Part shown: positions 18,758 to 26,908 of the stretch, piece by piece | Position numbering within the stretch: the first letter of the stretch is position 1 | How the letters are laid out: every line of letters starts with the position of its first letter | Origin: Mesorhizobium opportunistum WSM2075 | GTDB lineage: Bacteria > Pseudomonadota > Alphaproteobacteria > Rhizobiales > Rhizobiaceae | Assembly: GCF_000176035.2 (NCBI RefSeq) | Contig: NC_015675.1 | Span: 5,150,001 to 5,214,000 of the forward strand | Direction of reading: 5' to 3' | Length of the DNA: 64,000 bases | The notes under the pieces: generated by a model | Told to the model about the DNA's origin: nothing | Database searches by the model: none | Seen by the model: only the letters and a program-made list of their open reading frames with translations | Program-made: the position numbers and the translations under genes

Positions 18758-19624
18758 TTACCCGACTTTCTTGGCCCGCCTCCCCTTGGCGGCGGCGCCC
18801 CGCGCCTCCACCACCCGCTCCACCTCCCGCTTCAGCTGATCCTTGATCGCCACCGTCTCGTTCATCAGGGCGTCGATTTTCAGGAAATCGAGCACGCGGT
18901 ATTTCGACACTGTCGGCCGGACCAGGATATCGGGCTGGGTTTGTCTCAGCTTGTTGGCGGTGATCGATTGCATCATCAGCTGCGTGGCGCCGAACATCAG
19001 ATCGACGGAGGTGGGGTGCTTGCGGTCGGCTTCTTCCGGCGCGCCGACCACGTCGACGCCGATGATGATGTCGGCATCGTTCTCGATCAGGTCGAACGGC
19101 ACGGGGTTGTAGATGCCGCCGTCGATCAGCAGGCGGCCGTTGCGCATCACCGGGCGGAACACGGCGGGGATGGCGGCCGAGGCGGCAAGTGCCGAATGCA
19201 GATCGCCGTCGTCGAACACGGCGAGCTTGTGGCCGAAATAGTCGGTCGCCGTCACCTTCAGCGGGATCTTCAGCTCGGCGAAGGTTTCGGGAATGGCGTC
19301 GGGCAGGAAGGCCTTGAGGATGCGCTCGACATTGAACTGGCTGACGCGGATGCCGCCCTGCATGGCTTCGGCGATCGTGCCCGGCCGGGCCCGCCACATG
19401 CGGCTTGCCACCTCGGCGCGCCGGCCGAGGACCGAGCGGGCGTAGTCGTGGATGTCCTTGCCGGTCATGCCGGCGGCCATGCCGGCGCCCATGATGGCGC
19501 CGATCGACGAGCCGGCGATCGCCACCGGTCGGATGCCGAGCTCGTCCAGCGCCTCGATGACATGGATATGCGCCAGGCCTCGTGCGCCGCCACCGCCGAA
19601 GGCTATTCCAAAAGTCGGGCTCAT
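18758..19624 (-). CDS. Patatin-like phospholipase (RssA type)
   Basis: A 288-residue bacterial patatin. The oxyanion-hole motif GGGGARGLAH is at about residues 10-19, the serine nucleophile in AGSSIGAIMGAG near residue 40, and the catalytic aspartate in LIDGGIYNPVPFD near residue 171, so the Ser-Asp dyad is complete. The C terminus is Lys/Arg-rich. It overlaps the stop of the upstream M16-like gene by four bases (ATGA), so the two are translationally coupled. The family hydrolyses phospholipid or acyl esters at membranes; the substrate is not predictable. Confidence 0.93.
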   Translation of the reverse strand: MSPTFGIAFGGGGARGLAHIHVIEALDELGIRPVAIAGSSIGAIMGAGMAAGMTGKDIHDYARSVLGRRAEVASRMWRARPGTIAEAMQGGIRVSQFNVERILKAFLPDAIPETFAELKIPLKVTATDYFGHKLAVFDDGDLHSALAASAAIPAVFRPVMRNGRLLIDGGIYNPVPFDLIENDADIIIGVDVVGAPEEADRKHPTSVDLMFGATQLMMQSITANKLRQTQPDILVRPTVSKYRVLDFLKIDALMNETVAIKDQLKREVERVVEARGAAAKGRRAKKVG

Positions 19625-20943
19625 CCCTTGCCGGCTCCGGCCAGCGGAGGTCCGACGACCATGATGGTCGGTTCGGCCGACAGCAGCTTCTTCGCCGCCG
19701 CCTTGACCTGGTCGAGCGTCACCGCGTTGATGTAGCCGGCGCGCCGCTGCATGTAGTCGATGCCGAGATCGTCGAGCTGCAGCTCGACCAGCGTCGCGGC
19801 GATGGAACTCGAGGAGTTCAGATTGCTGATTGCGTAGGCGCCGATCAGATATTTCTTGGTTGCGGCGAGCTCAGCCTCGGTCGGGCCGTCCTCAGCCAAC
19901 CGCTTGGCGACGGCGCGCACGATGCCGAGCGTCTCGGCCGCGCGATCCGATCGCGTGCCGGTGGTGACGATCAGCGCGTTGGCGTGGTCCTGGTTGACCA
20001 GCGAGGAATCGACGCTGTAGGCCAGCCCGCGCTTTTCACGCACCTCCTGGAACAGGCGCGAGGTGAAGGTGCCACCGCCGAGGATCTCGTTCATCAGCAC
20101 CGCCGGGAAGAAATCCACAGCCTTGCGCTTCACGCCGGGCCAGGCGAGCTGCAGCGAGGTCTGCGGCAGATCGTAATTGACCTCCAGATGCTGCGCCAGC
20201 TTCGGCTCGATATCGGCGACAGGGGCGAGCGCCTGTTTCTCAGGCAGGTTGCCGAACACCATGTCCAGCTTCTTCTTCAACGTCCCGGCATCGATGGCGC
20301 CGACCACGGCGACATGCAGGCCGCCGCGTGCGAACACCGCCTTGCGCAGCGCGTTGAGATCTTCCTGCGTGATGGCGGCGATGCTCTGCCTGGTGCCCTG
20401 GTCGGAACGCGAATAGGGGTGGTCGCCATAGATGGCGCGGGCCCATCGGTTCTGCGCGACCGTGTCGGGGTCATTCTCGTTGGCGATGATGCCGGACAGG
20501 ATCTGGGCGCGGATGCGGTCGATCGGCGCCTGGTCGAAGCGCGGCTCGTTGACCGCCAGCCGCAACAAGTCGAAGGCCTCGTCGCGCTGTTCGGCCAGCA
20601 TGCGCATCGAGCCGTAGATGCCGTCGCGGTTCTCCTCGAAGCCCATCTCGGCGCCGGCATCGTCGAGCCTGATCTGAAAGGCTTCCGAATCGAGCGGGCC
20701 GGCGCCCTCGTCGAACAGGCCGGTCATCAGGTTGGCCAGCCCTTCCTTGCCCGGCGGATCCTGCGTCGAGCCACCGCCGAAGACGAAACGGACGCTGACC
20801 ACCGGCACGGAATAGTCCTCCACCAGCCAGGCGGTGACGCCCTTCGAGGAGGTGACGGACTGGATCTCCATGGCGCGGGCGGCAAGTGCCGGCAGGACGA
20901 GGAAGAGGATGGCGAGGACGAAAGTTGCGAGCGTGGTGGCCAC
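19621..20943 (-). CDS. M16 peptidase-like protein lacking the zinc site
   Basis: About 440 residues of the M16 (pitrilysin/processing-peptidase) family. Where active members carry HXXEH, this one has GKEGLANLMTGLFDEG, so it has no zinc ligands and is probably the non-catalytic partner of the active M16 protein encoded just upstream. Other family features remain (SQ-type GGGSTQDPPG; QEVREKRGLAYSVDSSLVNQ in the C-terminal half). A signal-like hydrophobic segment (FVLAILFLVLPALAARAM) points to the periplasm. The start is uncertain: the frame runs through the repeat at 20954-21103 to 21090, but a GTG at 20943 gives a proper signal peptide. It is coupled to the patatin gene downstream. Confidence 0.9.
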   Translation of the reverse strand: MATTLATFVLAILFLVLPALAARAMEIQSVTSSKGVTAWLVEDYSVPVVSVRFVFGGGSTQDPPGKEGLANLMTGLFDEGAGPLDSEAFQIRLDDAGAEMGFEENRDGIYGSMRMLAEQRDEAFDLLRLAVNEPRFDQAPIDRIRAQILSGIIANENDPDTVAQNRWARAIYGDHPYSRSDQGTRQSIAAITQEDLNALRKAVFARGGLHVAVVGAIDAGTLKKKLDMVFGNLPEKQALAPVADIEPKLAQHLEVNYDLPQTSLQLAWPGVKRKAVDFFPAVLMNEILGGGTFTSRLFQEVREKRGLAYSVDSSLVNQDHANALIVTTGTRSDRAAETLGIVRAVAKRLAEDGPTEAELAATKKYLIGAYAISNLNSSSSIAATLVELQLDDLGIDYMQRRAGYINAVTLDQVKAAAKKLLSAEPTIMVVGPPLAGAGKG

Positions 20944-20953
20944 GCGCGGTCTT

Positions 20954-21103
20954 CCCTTCTCCCCTTGCGGGAGAAGGTGGCCGAGCGAAGCTCGGTAGGA
21001 TGAGGGGTGCTCCAGCTTGGCAAGGACGGCACTCTGTCGCGCACCCCTCATCCGTCTCGGCGCTGCGCGCCGATCCACCTTCTCCCACAAGGGGGAGAAG
21101 GGA
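20954..21103. repeat. Intergenic inverted-repeat element inserted between the two M16 genes
   Basis: The arms are about 55 bases, beginning CCTTCTCCCCTTG and ending GATGAGGGGTGC on the left, with the reverse complement on the right. Each arm has its own small hairpin (CCGAGCGAAGCTCGG; CGGCGCGCAGCGCCG). It belongs to the same structural class as 5815-5927. The downstream M16-like reading frame stays open through it. Confidence 0.75.
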
Positions 21104-21147
21104 AGGCGCGTTCACGGCTTCGTGTATGTGCATCGACCGCTTCATCA

Positions 21148-22536
21148 TCAATTCCCCGCCTGTTGCTGCGGCAAGAGATAGCCGGTGGTCGAGTGGGCCA
21201 GCACCAGATAGCGCGCGGCGACGGCCTTGACCTCGTCCGCGGTGACCTTGCGGATGCGGTCGGGCCATTGCTGGACATCCTGCACATTGCCGCCGGTGGC
21301 CAATGTCGAGCCATAGATTTCGGCCATGGAATCCTGCTTGTCGCGGGCAAAGACCATAGACCTGACATAGCGGTCCTTGGCCTTTTCGAGTTCTCCGGGC
21401 GTGACGCCGCCGCTGGCGATACGCGCCACCTCCGCATCGACAGCGACTTCGATGTCGGCGAGCCTGGCGTCGCCGCGCGGCGAGCCGTAGACGGTGAAAT
21501 TGGTGTCGTCGAGCATGGTGCCCTGGAAATACGCGCCGGCGTTGGAGGCGATGCCCTGCTTGACCACCAGCGCCTGGTAGAGCCGGCTGCGGTTGCCGCC
21601 ACCGAGGATCTCGGCAAGCAGATCGAGCGCTTCGGCCTCGCCCGGCTTGGCGGTGTGGTAGGACGGCACCACCCATTGCGTCGAAAAACTGGGCACGCTG
21701 ACGCGAGCGTCGGAAAGCGTGACGGTGCGCTTGGTGTTCTGCTCCGGCTCGACCGGGCGCACGCGCGGCGGCAGGTCTGGCCCGCGCGCCACCTTGCCAT
21801 AGGTCTTTTCAGCCAGCGCCCGCACCGCGTCGGGCTCGACATCGCCGGCGACGATCAGCACGGCGTTGTTGGGCCTGTAATACCTGTCATAGAAGGCGGT
21901 GGCATCGGTGCGGTTGAGCTGCTCCATCTCCTGCATCCAGCCGATCACCGGAATGCGGTAGGGCTGGTTCTGCCAGAGCGTCGCATCGACTTCCTCGTCG
22001 AGCACCGCCTGCGGATTGTTGTCGATGCGCGAGCGGCGCTCCTCGAGGATGACATCGCGCTCGGTCTTGATGACGTCGTCGGTGAGGATGAGGTTGCGCA
22101 TGCGGTCGGCCTCGAAGCTCATCATCTGTTCGAGCGCCGAGGGCGCCACCGTCTCGTGGAAAGCGGTGTAGTCATAGGAGGTGAAGGCGTTGTTGGAGCC
22201 GCCGATATCGGAGACGGCACGGTCGAACTCGCCGGCCGCGTGATGGGTCGTCGCCTTGAACATCAGGTGCTCGAAGAAGTGGGCGATGCCGGATTTGCCC
22301 GGCGGCTCGTCGGCGCTGCCGATCTTGTACCATACCATGTGGGTGACGATGGGCGCACGGTGGTCGGGAATGACGACCACTTCCATGCCGTTGTCGAGCA
22401 GGAAATCCGTCACCTTGAACTCGGCCGGCACGGTGTCGGGCAATACGGGACTGGCGGCCGGCACCGGGCCGGTCATGACAAAAGCCAGCGACGTCGCCAG
22501 CAGCGCTGCCCGCAGCCATTCAACCCTGGGTGTCAT
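21148..22536 (-). CDS. Zinc peptidase, M16 family (active subunit)
   Basis: A 462-residue M16 peptidase. The zinc site HFFEH is present in [20 protein letters not shown], with the downstream glutamate in the expected spacing in [13 protein letters not shown]. The ATG at 22536 starts a signal peptide ([20 protein letters not shown]), so the protein is probably periplasmic. The C-terminal inactive repeat has [20 protein letters not shown]. It is followed by a second M16-like gene without the zinc site, so the two products probably form a heterodimer, as in mitochondrial processing peptidase. The frame continues upstream to 22887, but that part has no family similarity. Confidence 0.95.
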   Translation of the reverse strand: MTPRVEWLRAALLATSLAFVMTGPVPAASPVLPDTVPAEFKVTDFLLDNGMEVVVIPDHRAPIVTHMVWYKIGSADEPPGKSGIAHFFEHLMFKATTHHAAGEFDRAVSDIGGSNNAFTSYDYTAFHETVAPSALEQMMSFEADRMRNLILTDDVIKTERDVILEERRSRIDNNPQAVLDEEVDATLWQNQPYRIPVIGWMQEMEQLNRTDATAFYDRYYRPNNAVLIVAGDVEPDAVRALAEKTYGKVARGPDLPPRVRPVEPEQNTKRTVTLSDARVSVPSFSTQWVVPSYHTAKPGEAEALDLLAEILGGGNRSRLYQALVVKQGIASNAGAYFQGTMLDDTNFTVYGSPRGDARLADIEVAVDAEVARIASGGVTPGELEKAKDRYVRSMVFARDKQDSMAEIYGSTLATGGNVQDVQQWPDRIRKVTADEVKAVAARYLVLAHSTTGYLLPQQQAGN

Positions 22537-22560
22537 CAATGGCTCCGGTTTTCTCTTCGT

Positions 22561-22613
22561 TTTGACGCAATTCCCGTGGGAAAACCGCTTCACACTTTTC
22601 CTGGAATTGCTTG
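22561..22613. repeat. Short palindromic repeat
   Basis: GCAATTCC at 22568-22575 and GGAATTGC at 22604-22611 enclose GGGAAAACCGCTTCACACTTT. The element is nearly identical to 8923-8975, apart from a short change in the middle. It lies between rsmD and the M16 peptidase gene. Confidence 0.75.
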
Positions 22614-22705
22614 GACAGGACGATAGGCAAGGTGCTGGCGACAAGCAAAGCGAATTGTTGTTGCCGGCAAAGGCGGCGGCAAAGAGGCCGCTGAACGCGG
22701 GCGTG

Positions 22706-23260
22706 TCAGCCAGCCTCGATGAAGCGGATGATGGTCTCGCCGTAGTTGCGCTCGTCGAGCACGGAAAAGCCGGCGCCTGGCTCGAAGGGAACCGCCGCGG
22801 TCTCCTCGACCACGCAGAGTGCGCCGGGCCGCAGCCAGCCGCCGGCCTTGGCCGACTGCAGGGCGCGCTCGCCAAGGCCCTTGCCATAGGGCGGATCGGC
22901 GAAGACGAGGCCGAACGGGGTCAGCGTGCCGGCTTCGCCAAGGGCGGTTGCGTCGCGGCGGAAGATCTTGGTGCGGCCGGTCAGCCCGAAGGCCTCGACA
23001 TTGTCGCGGATCAGGCCGCGGCCTTCGGCCGATTCCTCGATGAACACGCCATAGGATGCCCCCCGCGACAGCGCTTCCAGGCCAAGCGCGCCGGTGCCGG
23101 CAAACAGGTCGAGCACGCGCGCGCCGTCCAACTGCTCGCCAAAGCGATGCGCCAGCACGTTGAAGACGGCCTCGCGGGTGCGGTCGGTCGTCGGACGGAT
23201 GGCACTGCTGCGGGGCGTCGCCAGCGGACGCCCGCGAAACTCACCGCCGACGATTCTCAT
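22706..23260 (-). CDS. rsmD: 16S rRNA (guanine(966)-N(2))-methyltransferase RsmD
   Basis: A 184-residue Rossmann-fold methyltransferase. [19 protein letters not shown] is the family N terminus, [20 protein letters not shown] is the SAM-binding motif I, and [11 protein letters not shown] carries the catalytic DPPY (motif IV) used for N2-guanine methylation. The length is normal. It follows rluB on the same strand; the junction holds a 16-base duplication that repeats the ATGAGA of this start codon. Confidence 0.95.
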   Translation of the reverse strand: MRIVGGEFRGRPLATPRSSAIRPTTDRTREAVFNVLAHRFGEQLDGARVLDLFAGTGALGLEALSRGASYGVFIEESAEGRGLIRDNVEAFGLTGRTKIFRRDATALGEAGTLTPFGLVFADPPYGKGLGERALQSAKAGGWLRPGALCVVEETAAVPFEPGAGFSVLDERNYGETIIRFIEAG

Positions 23261-23295
23261 TTAAGTCCGGGTCTCATTTAAGTCCGGTCTCATTT
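23255..23295 (-). repeat. 16-base tandem duplication at the rluB-rsmD junction
   Basis: On the plus strand TCTCATTTAAGTCCGG occurs at 23255-23270 and again at 23272-23287, followed by the first eight bases a third time. Each copy carries an ATGAGA on the minus strand; only the innermost is the true rsmD start. The third partial copy overlaps the rluB stop. Confidence 0.85.
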
Positions 23296-25239
23296 CGTCC
23301 TGGGCCCCTTCGGACCGCCGCGCGGCCGCTCACCGCCACCGACGCCGCCAGGACGCTCGCCACGCGCCTTGCCGAACGGTTTTGCGCCGCCCGGTTTGCC
23401 ATAGGACGGCTTGAACGACGCCTTGCGCGCCTTGGCTTCGGCCGCTTTGGCAGCGTCGGCTTCCGCCCTGCCCTTGCCGATCGGCCGGGCACCCGGCGCC
23501 ATCCAGACATTGGCCTTGCGCTGGCCGGGCGGCTCGATCGGCCGCTGCTCGCGCTCGGGCTTCTTGCCGCCAAAACCGCCACGAGGCTTGTCACCGAAGC
23601 CACCGCGCGGCTTGTCGCCAAAATTGCCGCGCGGCTTGTCGCCAAAGCCGCCGCGTTCGGGCCTCGGACCGCGTTCGCCAAAACTCTTTTCCGGCCTCTC
23701 GCCTCTATCGGGACTGGTCGACAGCTTGCCCAGAGCCTCGTCGCGGCTGCCTTCGCGGCGCTTGCGGTTCTTGATCAGACCGCCCTCGCCGATCGGCCGG
23801 TGGTCGCCCTCGCGCATAATTTTCGGCCGCTCGGCTTCTTCCTGACGCGGTTCGGTGCGCCGCACCGGCTTGTTGGAGAACGGCTTTGAAATCTCGGCGT
23901 CGAAATTGGCGCCGGATTCCTCGACCAGGCGCTCGCCAAGCTGGTCGCGCAGCACGCGGCCCTTGATCTCCAGCACATGGCCTTCGGGAAGATCCTCGAG
24001 CTGGAAAGGACCGTAGGAGATGCGGATCAGCCGCGTCACGTCGAGGCCGAGCGCGCCGAGGATGTTCTTGACCTCACGGTTCTTGCCTTCGCGCAGCCCG
24101 ATCGTCAGCCAGGCATTGGAGCCCTGCTCGCGGTCGAGGCTGGCTTCGATCGCGCCATAGAAGACACCGTCGACGGCAATGCCCTCGCGCAGGCCGGCAA
24201 GCGCGCTTTCCTCGACCTTGCCGTGGACGCGCACGCGGTAGCGGCGCAGCCAGCCGGTGGCCGGCAGTTCGAGCACGCGCGACAGGCCGCCATCATTGGT
24301 CAGCAGCAGCAGACCCTCGGTGTTGATGTCGAGCCGGCCGATGGTCATCAGCCGCGGCAATTCGGCCGGCAGCACGTCGAAGACGGTCTTGCGGCCTTCC
24401 GGATCCCGGTTGGTGGTGACCACGCCGGCAGGCTTATGGAACAGGAACAGGCGCGTGCGCTCGATCGGCGGGATTTCCATGCCGTCGAGATGGATAATGT
24501 CACCGGGCATCACATTGAAGGCCGGCGAGGCCAGCACTCGGCCATTGACCTTCACGCGGCCGGCGGCGATCAGGTCCTCGGCATCGCGACGCGAGGCAAG
24601 ACCGGCGCGCGCCAAGCGCTTTGCGATCCGTTCACCGGCTTCTTCTTCTGCCTCGGCGGGACGCGGGCGGGGCTTGAAGCCGCCGGACGCGCCTTGCGGA
24701 CGATCGCCGAAGTCACGCTTGGGGCGATCGTTGAAATCGCGCTTGGGACGGTCGCCAAAATCGCGCTTGGGACGGTCAAAGCGCCTTTCGCCACCTTCCG
24801 CAGAAGCAGCCGGGCGGTCACCGCGCGGCGCGTAAGGCTTGCGCGGTCCTTCGCGCTTCTCATAGGGTTTGCGCTCGCCTTCGGCGGACATTGGACGGTC
24901 GCCACGCGGGGCGTAGGGTTTGCGCGGACCTTCGCGCTTCTCGTAGGGCTTGCGCTCGCCTTCGGCCGCCACAGGGCGATCGCCACGCGGGGCGTAGGGC
25001 TTGCGCGGACCTTCGCGCTTCTCGTACGGCTTGCCTTCGGGGCGCGGCCCCTTGCTGAACGGCTTGTCGCCGCTCTTGAAGTTGCGCTTCGGCCGCTCGC
25101 CCTCGGCGGCCATCGGACGATCGCCGCGCGGCGCGTAGGGTTTCTTGGCGCCGAAGGACGGCTTGCCACCGCCACGCGGGCCTGCGGGTTTCTTGCCCGG
25201 GCCTTTTTGGCGCGGAGATTTCTTGTCGTTGTCGTCCAT
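23290..25239 (-). CDS. rluB: RluB/RsuA-family pseudouridine synthase with long repetitive basic extensions
   Basis: A 649-residue protein, more than twice the usual size. The central region is a complete enzyme: an S4 RNA-binding domain (GERIAKRLARAGLASRRDAE, then LIAAGRVKVNGR) and the catalytic motif GRLDINTEGLLLLTNDG, whose Asp attacks uridine, then REGKNREVKNILGALGLDV. This core probably modifies 23S rRNA helix 80 (RluB type). The N-terminal ~170 residues contain a 27-residue unit repeated three times, and the C-terminal ~200 residues are Arg/Gly/Lys-rich with GGFGDKPRG repeats. Both extensions are strongly basic, low in complexity, and probably disordered RNA-binding tails. The ATG at 25239 (MDDNDKKSPRQK) is preferred to the one at 25278. 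Confidence 0.92.
   Translation of the reverse strand: MDDNDKKSPRQKGPGKKPAGPRGGGKPSFGAKKPYAPRGDRPMAAEGERPKRNFKSGDKPFSKGPRPEGKPYEKREGPRKPYAPRGDRPVAAEGERKPYEKREGPRKPYAPRGDRPMSAEGERKPYEKREGPRKPYAPRGDRPAASAEGGERRFDRPKRDFGDRPKRDFNDRPKRDFGDRPQGASGGFKPRPRPAEAEEEAGERIAKRLARAGLASRRDAEDLIAAGRVKVNGRVLASPAFNVMPGDIIHLDGMEIPPIERTRLFLFHKPAGVVTTNRDPEGRKTVFDVLPAELPRLMTIGRLDINTEGLLLLTNDGGLSRVLELPATGWLRRYRVRVHGKVEESALAGLREGIAVDGVFYGAIEASLDREQGSNAWLTIGLREGKNREVKNILGALGLDVTRLIRISYGPFQLEDLPEGHVLEIKGRVLRDQLGERLVEESGANFDAEISKPFSNKPVRRTEPRQEEAERPKIMREGDHRPIGEGGLIKNRKRREGSRDEALGKLSTSPDRGERPEKSFGERGPRPERGGFGDKPRGNFGDKPRGGFGDKPRGGFGGKKPEREQRPIEPPGQRKANVWMAPGARPIGKGRAEADAAKAAEAKARKASFKPSYGKPGGAKPFGKARGERPGGVGGGERPRGGPKGPRTK
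23572..23660 (-). repeat. Tandem repeat coding GGFGDKPRG units in rluB
   Basis: Four near-identical 24-base units encode GFGDKPRG, NFGDKPRG, GFGDKPRG and GFGGKK. This short in-frame array sits in the C-terminal disordered tail and could vary in copy number between strains. Confidence 0.7.
24784..25032 (-). repeat. 81-base tandem repeat coding a basic 27-residue unit in rluB
   Basis: Three consecutive units begin KPYEKREGPRKPYAPRGDRP and end in an AEGER-type spacer (the third has two extra residues). The third unit is followed by a shorter array RPKRDFGD/RPKRDFND. The DNA units are nearly identical, which points to recent expansion or gene conversion. Confidence 0.85.
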
Positions 25240-25260
25240 GTGGCCTTTGTCCGTTTGCGC

Positions 25261-25370
25261 TGCTACAGCGTGGCGCATCCTTTCGGGCGCGCAACGAACG
25301 CTGTAGCACTTTTGATTTGGCGCATGATCATTTCCGAAAATCGAGTCCGATTTTCGAGGTTATGCGCTCA
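25261..25370. repeat. Rhizobial palindromic repeat pair upstream of tadA
   Basis: GCTACAGCG at 25262-25270 pairs with CGCTGTAGC at 25299-25307. Next, CGCAT at 25321 and ATGCG near 25366 enclose CCGAAAATCG/CGATTTTCG. The composite lies between the divergent rluB and tadA genes, so it occupies their promoter region. Confidence 0.7.
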
Positions 25371-25481
25371 ATAACAGGATCATCAGAGTTTGTCAGGGAA
25401 AAGTGGAGACCGGTTTTTCCGGAAAGACAAACGAAAACCAAAAGCCTGGAGCGGCGAGGACACAATGGGAATGGAAACCGC

Positions 25482-25931
25482 GTGAAGCGGCCGGATTTCA
25501 TGGCCGTGGCGCTGAAAGAGGCCGAAGCAGCCGCCTTGCGCGGCGAAGTGCCGGTCGGCGCCGTCATCGCCAGCGGCGGCACCGTCGTCGCCAGTGCCGG
25601 CAACCGCACCCGCGAGCTTGCCGACCCTACGGCGCATGCCGAGATGCTGGCGATCCGCGAGGCCTGCGGCAAACTGGCGACCGAGCGGCTTACCGGCCAC
25701 GATCTCTATGTGACGCTGGAACCCTGCGCCATGTGCGCCGGCGCAATTTCCTTCGCCAGGCTGCGCCGTCTCTATTTCGGCGCCGCCGACGAAAAGGGCG
25801 GCGCGGTGGTCAACGGCGTGCGCTTCTTCGCCTCACCGACCTGCCACCATGCGCCCGACATCTACCCGGGGATGGCCGAGACCGAAGCGGGCCTGCTGCT
25901 CAAGGGATTTTTCAGGGAACGTCGCGACTGA
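25482..25931 (+). CDS. tadA: tRNA-specific adenosine deaminase TadA
   Basis: A 149-residue zinc deaminase that converts A34 of tRNA-Arg(ACG) to inosine. The zinc motifs are complete: TAHAEMLAIREA (His and catalytic Glu) and TLEPCAMCAGAI (two Cys). The substrate region RGEVPVGAVI and the C-terminal LLKGFFRERR are typical. The frame is open to 25317, but the upstream part includes a palindromic repeat; a GTG at 25482 with GGGAATGG upstream, or the ATG at 25500, gives the family length. It is divergent from rluB. Confidence 0.93.
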   Translation: MKRPDFMAVALKEAEAAALRGEVPVGAVIASGGTVVASAGNRTRELADPTAHAEMLAIREACGKLATERLTGHDLYVTLEPCAMCAGAISFARLRRLYFGAADEKGGAVVNGVRFFASPTCHHAPDIYPGMAETEAGLLLKGFFRERRD

Positions 25932-25971
25932 ACCGGGCGCCGTGCCCGTCCACAATCGACGCAGCCGGCTG

Positions 25972-26649
25972 TTACAGGGACGGCAGCCAGTCGAACCAGC
26001 CGCCCTTCTTGCCTTCCGCCTCTTTCTTCAGGCGGCGTTCCTTCTTGTACTCGTCCTCGCCGAGTTCGTTCTGCGGCGCTTGATCGGACGCGACACGGTA
26101 GGCCAGTGGCGGCTCGCTCAGATATTTGCGGGTGTTGGGATTGCCCTGCTTGCCTTCGGCAAGGCGGCGCTGGATCTCGGCGGCGCGGCCCTTGTCGGAA
26201 TCCGCGGGCGTCCAAGCCGGCGGGTGACTGGAGCCTGATTCGGCCATAGCCTTCTTGATCGCCTCGGGATCGGTCTGCACGTCGTCAACGATCTCCGACT
26301 GATAGTTCGGATCATCCTGGTGTGCCGTGGCGTCGGCGCGCAGGCGAGCGCGGCGCTGCTCGGGCGATTCAGGCCATTCGGCGCTCGCCGTCTGGATGCT
26401 GTTCTGCGGCGCCGGCAGCGCTTCCTTCTGGCCAGGTGCCGGCTTCACCAGCGTCGGGCGCGGCTTGTAGTCGATCGGGTCCTTGCGCTTCGGCGCGAAG
26501 GAAACGGCGCCGGTGAGATCGCCGGCCAGCTGTTCGGCGGCAGTCTTGTCGGTTCCATAGGTCGGAGAGCCCATGCAGCCGGACAAAGCGAGGCCCGATG
26601 CGACAAGCGGCGCCAAAAGCGCAAGGCGCGCGTTATATCTCTCGGTCAT
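25972..26649 (-). CDS. Putative lipoprotein of unknown function
   Basis: A 225-residue protein starting at the ATG at 26649 with a lipoprotein signal: MTERYNARLALLAPLVASGL, then a lipobox ending LSGC, so Cys about 23 would be acylated. The mature part is charged and low in structure (FAPKRKDPIDYKPRPTLVKP; EYKKERRLKKEAEGKKGG) and ends with an aromatic WFDWLPSL. I do not recognise a named domain. It lies downstream of ileS on the same strand, about 260 bases away, and converges with tadA. An envelope location is likely; the function is unknown. Confidence 0.75.
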   Translation of the reverse strand: MTERYNARLALLAPLVASGLALSGCMGSPTYGTDKTAAEQLAGDLTGAVSFAPKRKDPIDYKPRPTLVKPAPGQKEALPAPQNSIQTASAEWPESPEQRRARLRADATAHQDDPNYQSEIVDDVQTDPEAIKKAMAESGSSHPPAWTPADSDKGRAAEIQRRLAEGKQGNPNTRKYLSEPPLAYRVASDQAPQNELGEDEYKKERRLKKEAEGKKGGWFDWLPSL

Positions 26650-26860
26650 GCCAAAAAGTCCCACTCTAGACAGCCTTTCGATTGCCACCGGCCTTGTGTC
26701 CGGTCCCCATCGTCCAAGCACTTGCGACGGAAATCCGGCGACAATTTGTCTTCCGGAGTTTCGCGTGTTTACCTCAACCACTCATTAAGGGCAACGCGCG
26801 GGCGGATCAGCACCGCCCGGCGTGGTATTTGTGCACCGATATGCCGGGCATTCTGGCCGC

Positions 26861-26908
26861 GCATGCCGTGATCCCAAAAGCCGCCATGCACTTTTGGGTA
26901 ACATGCAT
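26861..26908. repeat. Short palindromic repeat at the ileS 3' end
   Basis: GCATGCCGTGATCCCAAAAG and CACTTTTGGGTAACATGCAT form an imperfect palindrome that abuts the ileS stop codon. It resembles 29939-29986. Its position suggests a role in ending or stabilising the ileS transcript. Confidence 0.65.

Noticed and set aside
24784..25032. Possible CRISPR-like array
   Set aside because: The 81-base repeats are contiguous, in frame and coding; there are no unique spacers or cas genes.
23977..25374. 465-codon plus-strand frame
   Set aside because: It is antisense to rluB; its apparent repeats are the mirror of the coding repeats in rluB.
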